From Fimivicinus intestinavium (GTDB lineage Bacteria > Bacillota > Clostridia > Oscillospirales > Acutalibacteraceae), in NCBI GenBank assembly GCA_018715765.1, contig DVKY01000054.1, positions 1-51,792 on the forward strand: a DNA stretch of 51,792 bases. The letters run 5' to 3'. The notes beneath the pieces were generated by a model. That model had not been told where the DNA came from. It worked only from the letters and a program-made list of their open reading frames with translations, and made no database searches. The first letter of the stretch is position 1, and the number at the start of each line of letters is the position of its first letter. The position numbers and the translations under genes are program-made. Below are positions 32,992-40,166 of the stretch, in pieces.

Positions 32992-33027
32992 CATAAATTT
33001 ATACCTGTTTCTCTGCGATGGATGTGC

Positions 33028-33054
33028 TATAATTCTATTAATAATGAGAATTAT
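33028..33054 (+). promoter_or_regulatory. candidate GH30 promoter with an inverted repeat
   Basis: A perfect TATAAT (33028-33033) lacks a good -35, which suggests activator dependence. ATAATTCT and AGAATTAT (33029-33036, 33047-33054) are exact inverted copies with a 10-base spacer overlapping the -10. Confidence 0.5.
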
Positions 33055-33119
33055 GCTTAGAAATTTGTGGAAGTAGACGAAAGGAGCAAGCCGTTTCAAT
33101 AGGGATGGGAGGTTTGGCA

Positions 33120-34487
33120 TTGCAAATTCACGTGGATCCAAGCCGGCAATTTCAGGCGATGGAGGGTTTTGGCGCAAGCGGCGCTTGGTGGGCACAGATT
33201 GTAGGCGGATGGAAGCATATCGATCCAGACAGCGGGAAGCCGGTCCGCGACAGGATCTCTGAGCTGCTTTACAGCCGGGAGAAGGGGATCGGTCTGCAAA
33301 TTTACCGCTACAACATCGGAGGTGGTTCCAGGCATTCCGGGAAAGGGCGCTTCTCACAGCCTGCGCGCAGGACGGAGAGCTTTGACGCCGGACCCGGCAA
33401 ATACGATTGGAGCCGGGATGCAAACGCTGTTTATATGATGAAACAAGCTGTGCGCGACGGGGCGCGGGAGCTTGTGCTGTTTGTCAATTCTCCGCCGGAA
33501 TGGATAACGAAAAACGGGAAAACGCATGTGGAGGTAATCGAGAGCCTGCATGAAAATTTGAGCCGTCAAAACTACGAGGCGTTTGCGGACTATTGCCTGG
33601 ATGTAACGGAGCATTTTGTGCAGGAAGGGTTGCCGGTCAAATATCTCTCGCCGGTCAATGAGCCGCTTTGGGTCTGGAATGGAGGGCAGGAGGGTTGCCA
33701 TTACCGCCCGGCCAGTGTGAAGAGATTGTTTCAGGTGTTTGCCAAAAAGCTGGAGCAGCGGAAGGCGCTGCAAAATGTCCGCTTGGCCGGAGCTGAGGTA
33801 GGCGATATCCGATGGTTTAACAAAACCTATACGCGGCGGCTGCTGGGCGATCCGCAGATTCGCAGGCATTTGGATGCCTTGGATGTACACTCCTATTGCC
33901 ACCCCGCACCGCTTCCATTTCTCAACGACCGCCAAGCGTTTCTCAAGCGGTTTCGCCGGTGGATGGACGGGCATTATCCCGATGTGCCGGTTAGAATGAG
34001 CGAATGGACGCATATGAAGGGCGGCCGGGATTACGGGATGGATTCCGCCCTTGTGATGGCGCAGACGATGTATGAGGATTTGACCCTATTGAACGTGACC
34101 TCATGGCAGCATTGGATTGCAGTCTCTGAGGTAGATTTTTGCGACGGGCTGATTTATATCGATCTGGAGGAGCAGACCTTCGCACCTACCAAACGGCTGT
34201 ATGCTACCGGCAATTTTTCACGCTATATCCAGCCGGGTGCGCGGCGTATTGCCGCCTGGTCACAGGATCAGGAGCTCCGCCTTCTGGCTTTTGTACAGGG
34301 CGAGCAGACGGTACTGCTTGTAATCAATCCCACTGATCAGGCAAAGGCGGTTTCTTTGGAGCCGTGTTTTCGGGGAACGGTCTCGCTGATCGTGACGGAT
34401 GAAACGCGGGATCTTGTGCCGGAGGAGTTGAAAAGCGGCGGGGAAATTCCCATCGCCGCCCGGTCTGTGAATACGATTCTTTTTTAA
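33120..34487 (+). CDS. GH30 glycosidase
   Basis: 455-residue retaining glycoside hydrolase of clan GH-A, family GH30. Predicted acid/base Glu181 lies in SPVNEPLW and nucleophile Glu295 in RMSEWTH; MEGFGASGAWWA and YRYNIGGGS are family motifs, and a small C-terminal beta-domain follows. No signal peptide is present, so the enzyme is probably intracellular. Activities in the family include beta-glucosylceramidase, beta-1,6-glucanase, beta-1,6-galactanase, xylanase and fucosidase. The TTG at 33120 is supported by GGGAGG seven bases upstream; an ATG five codons earlier lacks a usable ribosome site. It converges on the AraC gene. Confidence 0.88.
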   Translation: MQIHVDPSRQFQAMEGFGASGAWWAQIVGGWKHIDPDSGKPVRDRISELLYSREKGIGLQIYRYNIGGGSRHSGKGRFSQPARRTESFDAGPGKYDWSRDANAVYMMKQAVRDGARELVLFVNSPPEWITKNGKTHVEVIESLHENLSRQNYEAFADYCLDVTEHFVQEGLPVKYLSPVNEPLWVWNGGQEGCHYRPASVKRLFQVFAKKLEQRKALQNVRLAGAEVGDIRWFNKTYTRRLLGDPQIRRHLDALDVHSYCHPAPLPFLNDRQAFLKRFRRWMDGHYPDVPVRMSEWTHMKGGRDYGMDSALVMAQTMYEDLTLLNVTSWQHWIAVSEVDFCDGLIYIDLEEQTFAPTKRLYATGNFSRYIQPGARRIAAWSQDQELRLLAFVQGEQTVLLVINPTDQAKAVSLEPCFRGTVSLIVTDETRDLVPEELKSGGEIPIAARSVNTILF

Positions 34488-35344
34488 CTTTGTTTTTTTG
34501 AGCGGAATTGCTTCCGGTATTGGCTGGGCGTCATCCCATATTGCTCTGCAAAGGCTTTTCGGAAATGGCTGCGGTCATAAAATCCAATGGTTTCACTGAT
34601 TGCGTCCATGCTCAGATCCGTGCTTTCCAGAAAATAGACGGCGGAATTCAGCTTGCACTGCATGTGGTAGCGGCTGGGCGACACACCGTATTTGCTGGTA
34701 AACAATTTCTGCATCGTGTTGGGCGACATGCCGAATTTTACAGACAGTTCCTTCATGGTCAGTCGCTCATTGCATTGCTTCTCAACATATTTTTTTACAT
34801 CCAGAATCACGTTATCATTTGTCTTAATATAATGCCGCCCGCTTTTTTGCTGTTTCCCGGCCTTAGGCGCTGTCATGCCCATTTCAAAGAGGATGTTGTG
34901 GATCAGGAGCATTAGCCGCTTTTCCCGGTCGAGGTTTGGCCTACCGAGCGCCAACTGCTTAATTTGATGGTAATAAGGCGTAATGTCCAGATGGCGCACA
35001 AAAGGCGTTGTGTTGATTTCATACAGGTCGAGCCACTGGTCAATGATGCTGCCGGAAACAGTGACCCAAATTTTAGTGTAGGGATTTTTTTCGTCGGAGT
35101 AATAGGTGTGTTCTTTCCCGCTTTTCAGGATATAGCAATCGCCTTTTTCGACCGTGGTCACCAGGCCGCCGGATTCGATATAGCCGACGCCGTCCAGCAC
35201 GCATTCAATGATCGTGTCGGGATTTGTCTTTCGGGAGATGATATAGTCTGGGTCGGGATACAGCTTTCCAAAGGCATACAGGTGAAACAGCCCGCTGTTT
35301 TGATTCTGATCATACAAATACATTTCTTCACGGAAAACGGGCAA
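34484..35344 (-). CDS. AraC-family regulator with cupin-type sensor domain
   Basis: 286-residue regulator. The N-terminal half (about 1-150) is an AraC_binding-type beta-barrel (VEKGDCYILKSGKEHTYYS) expected to bind a sugar. The C-terminal half carries two helix-turn-helix motifs (LTMKELSVKFGMSPNTMQKLF and ISETIGFYDRSHFRKAF). A TTG at 35344 has GGGGGG eight bases upstream; an ATG seven codons later is an alternative. It shares its promoter region with the divergent transporter gene and converges with GH30, so it probably activates one or both. Confidence 0.9.
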   Translation of the reverse strand: MPVFREEMYLYDQNQNSGLFHLYAFGKLYPDPDYIISRKTNPDTIIECVLDGVGYIESGGLVTTVEKGDCYILKSGKEHTYYSDEKNPYTKIWVTVSGSIIDQWLDLYEINTTPFVRHLDITPYYHQIKQLALGRPNLDREKRLMLLIHNILFEMGMTAPKAGKQQKSGRHYIKTNDNVILDVKKYVEKQCNERLTMKELSVKFGMSPNTMQKLFTSKYGVSPSRYHMQCKLNSAVYFLESTDLSMDAISETIGFYDRSHFRKAFAEQYGMTPSQYRKQFRSKKQS

Positions 35345-35373
35345 GTAGGATCCCCCCCTGTGGGTTCTTTGAC

Positions 35374-35398
35374 GCCGCAGAGAGCGGCGGGCTTTTTT
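35374..35398 (+). terminator. terminator-like hairpin antisense to the araC leader
   Basis: GCCGC-AGAGA-GCGGC then GGGC and six T on the plus strand. No plus-strand gene ends nearby, so it may block antisense transcription or be chance. Confidence 0.35.
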
Positions 35399-35416
35399 GC
35401 GGACTGTGTATCCGTT

Positions 35417-35465
35417 TTGCAAGGGCTTTTATCACTATTATACCGGGCGGGCCTTATCCGTGCAA
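35417..35465. promoter_or_regulatory. overlapping divergent promoters of araC and the sugar transporter
   Basis: Minus strand: TTGCAC (35460-35465) and TATAAT (35437-35442), 17-base spacer, for the AraC gene. Plus strand: TTGCAA (35417-35422) and TATACC (35439-35444), 16-base spacer, for the transporter. The two -10 elements share four bases, so polymerase cannot occupy both. Confidence 0.6.
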
Positions 35466-35516
35466 GTTTATCCGCCGGGAGGCGGCCGGTAGTGTACAGA
35501 AGGAGGAGGAAACATT

Positions 35517-37832
35517 TTGAATGTGAAAAACGCCGTATCATCATTGGTGGGATCGGTTCGCCGGTATTGGAAAAGGCCGCCCGCGGGCAGGTATATGAGC
35601 TATAAGGAGATTTTTTCACTTTCCGTTGGCGGAATCGGCATCAAATTCATCACCTATTGCGTCGCCAATATGGTGCTGGCGGTGGGTAATACGCTCATTG
35701 GCAACACCATCGGCATCGATCCCGGGCCGATGTATGTGATTTATCTGCTCAGCGTACTGTCCGGTTTCCCGCTGACGGCCCTGCGCGCCAAGATGATCGA
35801 CAATACGCGCAGCATGAAGGGAAAATACCGCCCCTATATCCTCACGATGGGCATCCCTACCGTGCTGCTCGGCATCGGGTTTATCTGGATGCCCTACGAG
35901 CGGATGAGCCTGATGGTGAAGTGCGTGGTCGTTTTGCTCTTTAACATCGGCTTCCAGTTTTTTTACAATTTTATGTGCGACTCGTATGACAGCCTGATTA
36001 ACGTGCTCTCTCCCAACACGCTGGAGCGCTCGGATGTGTGTTCCATCAAGTCTGTTGTTGAGAATTTATCGCCTTCTATCGCCAGCATTTTTTTGCCGAT
36101 TGCTGCGCGCCTCATTACGGGCGACAATACGCTGTATGATATGCGGGTCTACCGCGTGCTGTATCCTCCCATGCTGCTGGTCGGGTTGCTGATCTCCATC
36201 CTGATTTATGTCAACACCGAGGAGAAGATTGTCCAAGCTAGAACGCACGTCATTCAGGTCAAATTCTCCGATGCGTTCCGAGCAATCGCACGGAATAAAT
36301 ATTTCTGGATTATTTCCCTTGCTGGTTGGCTGGGTTTTCTGGAGACATCGTTTAACAATATCATCGGCTGGATGTATAACTACCAGCAGGCATGCACGCC
36401 AACGCAGTATTCCCTGATCACTGCGATTGCCGGCAACGCATCCTTCTGGCCGAACCTGATCGCGCCTTATTTTATTCGCCGGTTTGGCAAGCGAAGCATC
36501 CTGGTTTTCACCAACCTGCTCAATATCGTCTTTATCTTTTTGATGCTGCCCATTGTGCGTATGACGGGTTCGCCCCATATCATCTGGCTGCTGCTGTTCT
36601 GCACGTTTATCAACAGTTTCATCTCCGCGCTGGGGCATTTGCTCAACCCCAGCCTGAATGCGGATATCCGGGATTATCAGCAGTATGTCACCGGTGAGCG
36701 GATTGACGGCATGTTTGCGGCCGTCGGCCTGATCGGCAATGTGATTACGCTGGCCAGCAGCTTTGTGCTGCCAATGCTGTATGAGCGCGCAGGGCTGAAT
36801 CAGAGCGTTGCGCTCTCGCTGGGCTACGATGGCTCCAATGTGTATGATGTGCTATACAATACGGAGTATTTTGTGCAGGTCAGCAGCGTGCTGGTGCTTG
36901 CCTCCGTGGTAGGGGCGATTTTGAATGTGATCCCCTTCTTCTTCTATGATTTGACCGAGACCAGGCAGAAAGCGATGGTAACGGTTTTGAAGATCCGGGC
37001 CCTGTTTGAGGATTATGGGAACGGCGTTTTGTCGGATGAATCGCTGGTAGAGGCGATTGATATCATCAACGAGGCCAATGCGTATGTGAACCAAACGCCG
37101 CAGCCGGTGGATAGAGACGTGCTCCGCCAGGCGAAAAAAACGAAGGAGAAGGCGGCGGTCAAGGCTGCGCGGGCTGAGCTGAAGCAGCGGCGGCTGGCGA
37201 ATGAAAAAATTGAAATTGCGCAGTTTGTCATTCGGGAGCTCAACCGGTTTGATACACCGGAGGGCCGGCAGGCGCTGGAGGAAGCGCGGGCGATGGTAGC
37301 TGCCGGGCCGGATGGCTTTTTGACCCTCTCCAGCATGACGCGGGCCGAGGCAAAGGCAATGCCAAAACGCACGCAGCAGGAGAAGGAGCGCCGCCGTGAG
37401 GCGTTGATTCGCATTGACAACATTCGGGTAGCGCGCAAAACCATCGCAAAGTATTATCCGGAGGGGATCGTACCGTTTGACAGTTCTGTTTTCAAGCAGT
37501 TGTTTGAGGCGGAGGATGCAAACGAGGCAGCGCTGCGAAACACCTTAGAGGCTATGAAAAAGGCCAAGGAGGAGAAAAACGCGCAGGAGCTTGCCCGCTT
37601 GAAGGGCGAGGTGAAAGCAAGGCAAGCCGAGCGGGTCCGGCTCCGGGCGCAAATCAAAAAAGCGACCGATCAAAATTCAATTTACACCCGTGCGGTGAAG
37701 CCATATCTGGATGCCAAAAAGCTTTTGCTGCAAAGTGAGAACTATAAGCGGTATGAAGAGATTGCGGCAGGCTACGCGCAATCCAAGGAGCGCGCCAACC
37801 GGCGCGCTGAGGCGGAAAGCACGCAGCATTGA
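35517..37832 (+). CDS. GPH/MFS sugar transporter with long helical C-terminal extension
   Basis: 771-residue protein. Residues 1 to about 480 form a 12-helix transporter of the GPH (MFS_2) type that imports glycosides by cation symport. Residues about 485-771 are a highly charged, helical, cytoplasmic extension rich in Lys, Glu, Arg and Ala (KKTKEKAAVKAARAELKQRR, KKAKEEKNAQELARLKGE), likely a coiled coil. Usual family members are 450-500 residues long and lack it. The start is TTG at 35517 behind GAAGGAGG. It is followed by a glycosidase gene and divergent from an AraC regulator, so it probably imports that enzyme's substrate. Confidence 0.87.
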   Translation: MNVKNAVSSLVGSVRRYWKRPPAGRYMSYKEIFSLSVGGIGIKFITYCVANMVLAVGNTLIGNTIGIDPGPMYVIYLLSVLSGFPLTALRAKMIDNTRSMKGKYRPYILTMGIPTVLLGIGFIWMPYERMSLMVKCVVVLLFNIGFQFFYNFMCDSYDSLINVLSPNTLERSDVCSIKSVVENLSPSIASIFLPIAARLITGDNTLYDMRVYRVLYPPMLLVGLLISILIYVNTEEKIVQARTHVIQVKFSDAFRAIARNKYFWIISLAGWLGFLETSFNNIIGWMYNYQQACTPTQYSLITAIAGNASFWPNLIAPYFIRRFGKRSILVFTNLLNIVFIFLMLPIVRMTGSPHIIWLLLFCTFINSFISALGHLLNPSLNADIRDYQQYVTGERIDGMFAAVGLIGNVITLASSFVLPMLYERAGLNQSVALSLGYDGSNVYDVLYNTEYFVQVSSVLVLASVVGAILNVIPFFFYDLTETRQKAMVTVLKIRALFEDYGNGVLSDESLVEAIDIINEANAYVNQTPQPVDRDVLRQAKKTKEKAAVKAARAELKQRRLANEKIEIAQFVIRELNRFDTPEGRQALEEARAMVAAGPDGFLTLSSMTRAEAKAMPKRTQQEKERRREALIRIDNIRVARKTIAKYYPEGIVPFDSSVFKQLFEAEDANEAALRNTLEAMKKAKEEKNAQELARLKGEVKARQAERVRLRAQIKKATDQNSIYTRAVKPYLDAKKLLLQSENYKRYEEIAAGYAQSKERANRRAEAESTQH

Positions 37833-37860
37833 GCGCCGTTTAGCGCATGACGAGGCTTTA

Positions 37861-37900
37861 AAAGCGCCGCCCCGATTGCATGGCATTGGGGCGGCGCTTT
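37861..37900 (+). terminator. strong intercistronic hairpin
   Basis: AAAGCGCCGCCCC (37861-37873) and its exact complement (37888-37900) flank a 14-base loop. Only three T end the stem. It lies between transporter and glycosidase genes and may allow partial read-through. Confidence 0.55.
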
Positions 37901-37930
37901 GAGCTACGGCTGGCGTAAAGGGGAGGACTT

Positions 37931-39676
37931 ATGAAGCAGCTTTTGTTTGAACATCAGATTCGGCTTTATGGCCATGCAACAGAGAAAGGGAAGCATTATG
38001 TGATCCCGCCGGTTGCGCAGCCAGGGGCTTTTTGGGGGGATCGCTTCCTGTGGGCGATGGATGAGCGCAGCGGCGTTGGCCTGCTGTTTCAAACAGGAGG
38101 CAGTTACCGGGTGGAACACAGGGAAACCGGAGTGGTTGTTTCGTTTGATGCGGAATATCGAACGGAGCGGTTTGAAGCATACCCCAGCTGTGATTTCTGG
38201 GGCAACCGGTTCTGCATCACGGTGGATGGTTCGCATGAGCTGGAGCGCGCCATGGCAAAGTTTTATTGGAAAAGTATTCTCAACCAGTGCGCTGAGCGCA
38301 CGTTTATGCGCCGTAAAAAGCGGTTGCGGGAGGGGTATGTCCTTTCCACGCTGCAAACGGATTTCTACGCGGGCACCTATCCGGCTGTGGATCACGAGTT
38401 TCATATCCGCGGGCGTCTGGCGATGGGAGACCAATTTGATTTGCAGCTCGTCCGGCGTATGCTGGAGCTGCAGCTGCGCTTGATGCGGACGGATTGGCGG
38501 CGGCAATACCGGGCGCCCTGCTCGCTGCAACCGAATGGACGCCGGGAATACCGGGTTTACCGCAAAAGCCTGGATGGGCAGACAAAGGCCATCATGTTCC
38601 TGCTGACGGGGATTCTGGAGCTGGTAGAGGAGCTGTATAGCTATTACTGCCTGACCAAAGAGGCAAGCTTTGTGCGTGAGCATCTGGCCACGCTGGAGCG
38701 GGGCCTGCGGTTTGTGGAAAAGCACATCGATGGGCAGGGCCGCCTGTGGGCGGATGTGTATTATGAGGATCAGGTGATGAAGGATGGCGCCAATGCACAG
38801 GCGCAGGCCTTTGCTGTGAACGCCTTCCGGCTGATGGCGCGGCTGGAGCGGATTGCCGGGCAGGGGGCACAGGCGGAGCGGTATGAGGCGCTGGCGGAAA
38901 AGCTGCGGGAGAATTATGTGAGGCCCGTGCCGGACGGCTATTGGGATGCCCAGACGGGGCATTATGTGGATTGGATCGACCGGCAGGGCCGCGTGCACGA
39001 TCATATCCATCTGCTGAGCAATGCGCTATCCGTCACCTTTGCGCTCAATGAACCGGCGCAGGATGCGGCAGTCAATGCCATGATTGAGCAAAACGATGCG
39101 GTCTTTCAGAAGTTTCCCTCCTTTGTCGCGGCCAGGATTGAGGAGTATACGCCCTCTGAAATCGGCTCCGGGGGCCCGTATGACCTGTGCGCCGCAGGCC
39201 GGTACTGGTGCCATGATGCAAAATACCGAAGGAAACGGGGAAACGCCGCCATGCTCCGGCAGCAGCTGGAGCGCGTCGCCCATCAGGCTGAAATGGATCA
39301 TTTTGAGATGGGAGAGCGGTATGACATGAACTATATTTATTACAACACCGGCGCAGATGGCACGCGCAATTGGCATGGCTCGCCGCGCTATTATGAATAC
39401 CCCAATGTGTTTTTGGATGTGCTGGTGCATGATTTCCTGGGTTTTTTGCCGGATGAAGAGGCGCAGCTGTGCATTGCCCCATGCTGCACAGCGCAGGTGG
39501 AGGCCACTATGGAGTCATTTGGGCTTTCCTATACGTTTCACGGCGGCGCCTTTACGCTGCGTAATCTCTCTGGCACAGCAAAGCGGGTGCGGGTAGATCT
39601 CTCCCGACTCGGCTTTCCCCAAGCCCCGGCCCTTTATACACTGCGTCCGGGGGAGGAGCTAACGCTGGCCGCGTAA
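37931..39676 (+). CDS. six-hairpin-type glycosidase-like protein, family unclear
   Basis: 581-residue soluble protein without a signal peptide. The first 170 residues look like a beta-sandwich. The middle (about 175-510) has the repeated helical pattern of (alpha/alpha)6 barrels (ILELVEELYSYYCLTKEA, WADVYYEDQVMKDGANAQAQ, GYWDAQTGHYVDW), and the tail is another beta-domain. The layout resembles alpha-L-rhamnosidase-like and related six-hairpin enzymes, but I cannot place it in a numbered family. Acidic residues in WADVYYEDQ and in ARIEEYTPSEIGSGGPYD are candidates for catalysis. It follows the GPH transporter in the same operon. GGGGAGG lies close to the ATG. Confidence 0.7.
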   Translation: MKQLLFEHQIRLYGHATEKGKHYVIPPVAQPGAFWGDRFLWAMDERSGVGLLFQTGGSYRVEHRETGVVVSFDAEYRTERFEAYPSCDFWGNRFCITVDGSHELERAMAKFYWKSILNQCAERTFMRRKKRLREGYVLSTLQTDFYAGTYPAVDHEFHIRGRLAMGDQFDLQLVRRMLELQLRLMRTDWRRQYRAPCSLQPNGRREYRVYRKSLDGQTKAIMFLLTGILELVEELYSYYCLTKEASFVREHLATLERGLRFVEKHIDGQGRLWADVYYEDQVMKDGANAQAQAFAVNAFRLMARLERIAGQGAQAERYEALAEKLRENYVRPVPDGYWDAQTGHYVDWIDRQGRVHDHIHLLSNALSVTFALNEPAQDAAVNAMIEQNDAVFQKFPSFVAARIEEYTPSEIGSGGPYDLCAAGRYWCHDAKYRRKRGNAAMLRQQLERVAHQAEMDHFEMGERYDMNYIYYNTGADGTRNWHGSPRYYEYPNVFLDVLVHDFLGFLPDEEAQLCIAPCCTAQVEATMESFGLSYTFHGGAFTLRNLSGTAKRVRVDLSRLGFPQAPALYTLRPGEELTLAA

Positions 39677-39691
39677 AAACGGCCCCTTTTG

Positions 39692-39721
39692 CCTCCTTTT
39701 CCGACCGAGCGGAAAAGGAGG
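39692..39721 (+). terminator. hairpin after the glycosidase gene
   Basis: CCTCCTTTTCC and GGAAAAGGAGG form a perfect 11-base stem with an eight-base loop, extended by flanking GGCCCC and GGGGCC. No T-run follows, so termination efficiency is uncertain. Confidence 0.55.
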
Positions 39722-39762
39722 GGCCCCCGCGGCCCGAGGGGGAACAAAAGCATAGTGGTTCA

Positions 39763-39800
39763 TAGAATTTTTTGGAACGGTCAAGACCGTTCCCTACAGG
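39763..39800. repeat. palindromic repeat, copy 1
   Basis: TAGAATTTTT followed by hairpin GGAACGGTC-AA-GACCGTTCC (39774-39793) and CCTACAG. It is related to the copy at 39966-40003: leader, GGTCA core and CC tail are shared, while stem bases differ on both arms together. Confidence 0.7.
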
Positions 39801-39827
39801 GCGGAGCGGCCGGGCGGTTTTCTTTGA

Positions 39828-39926
39828 TTTTTGAATGAGTGCATGGTTGCATTGTACACGCGTTCATTCCTTTACGGAATTAAAAGAATGAGGTCGCGCA
39901 CAGCAAAACCGGACACTCATTAAAAA
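39828..39926. repeat. 99-bp stretch with near-perfect terminal inverted repeats
   Basis: TTTTTGAATGAGTG (39828-39841) and CACTCATTAAAAA (39914-39926) are inverted copies with one bulged base. Further GAATG/CATTC pairs occur inside. No coding capacity. It sits between the two palindromic repeats and could be a small MITE-like element. Confidence 0.45.
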
Positions 39927-39965
39927 CCAGATAAAATCTTCTGGCCACACCATAAAAGAAGACAA

Positions 39966-40003
39966 TAGAATTTTTCGGTTGGGTCAGGACCCAACCCTGC
40001 AAA
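39966..40003. repeat. palindromic repeat, copy 2
   Basis: TAGAATTTTT followed by hairpin GGTTGGGTC-AG-GACCCAACC (39977-39996) and CCTGCAA. Same architecture as the copy 203 bases upstream, with paired changes in the stem. Confidence 0.7.
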
Positions 40004-40088
40004 GATAGACTGTAGAAATTAAATGTTAGATGAGAAAATTAAAAAGCTCCTGCCTCTGAGGCAATGCACACGGAGCGCTTAAAACGCA

Positions 40089-40122
40089 AAGCCGCTGCAA
40101 CCCTTCTGGGCCGCAGCGGCTT
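40089..40122 (-). terminator. terminator of the FtsX-type ABC transporter operon
   Basis: AAGCCGCTGC and GCAGCGGCTT form a perfect 10-base stem about 45 bases after the permease stop; TGCGTTTT follows on the minus strand. Confidence 0.7.
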
Positions 40123-40166
40123 CACACTTCATAGTTGTTGCGGCATCCGCTTGAGGCGGAAGGCCA

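Noticed and set aside
39677..40166. CRISPR-like array from the repeated hairpins
   Set aside because: Only two related palindromes occur, 203 bases apart and with differing stems; there are no regular spacers.
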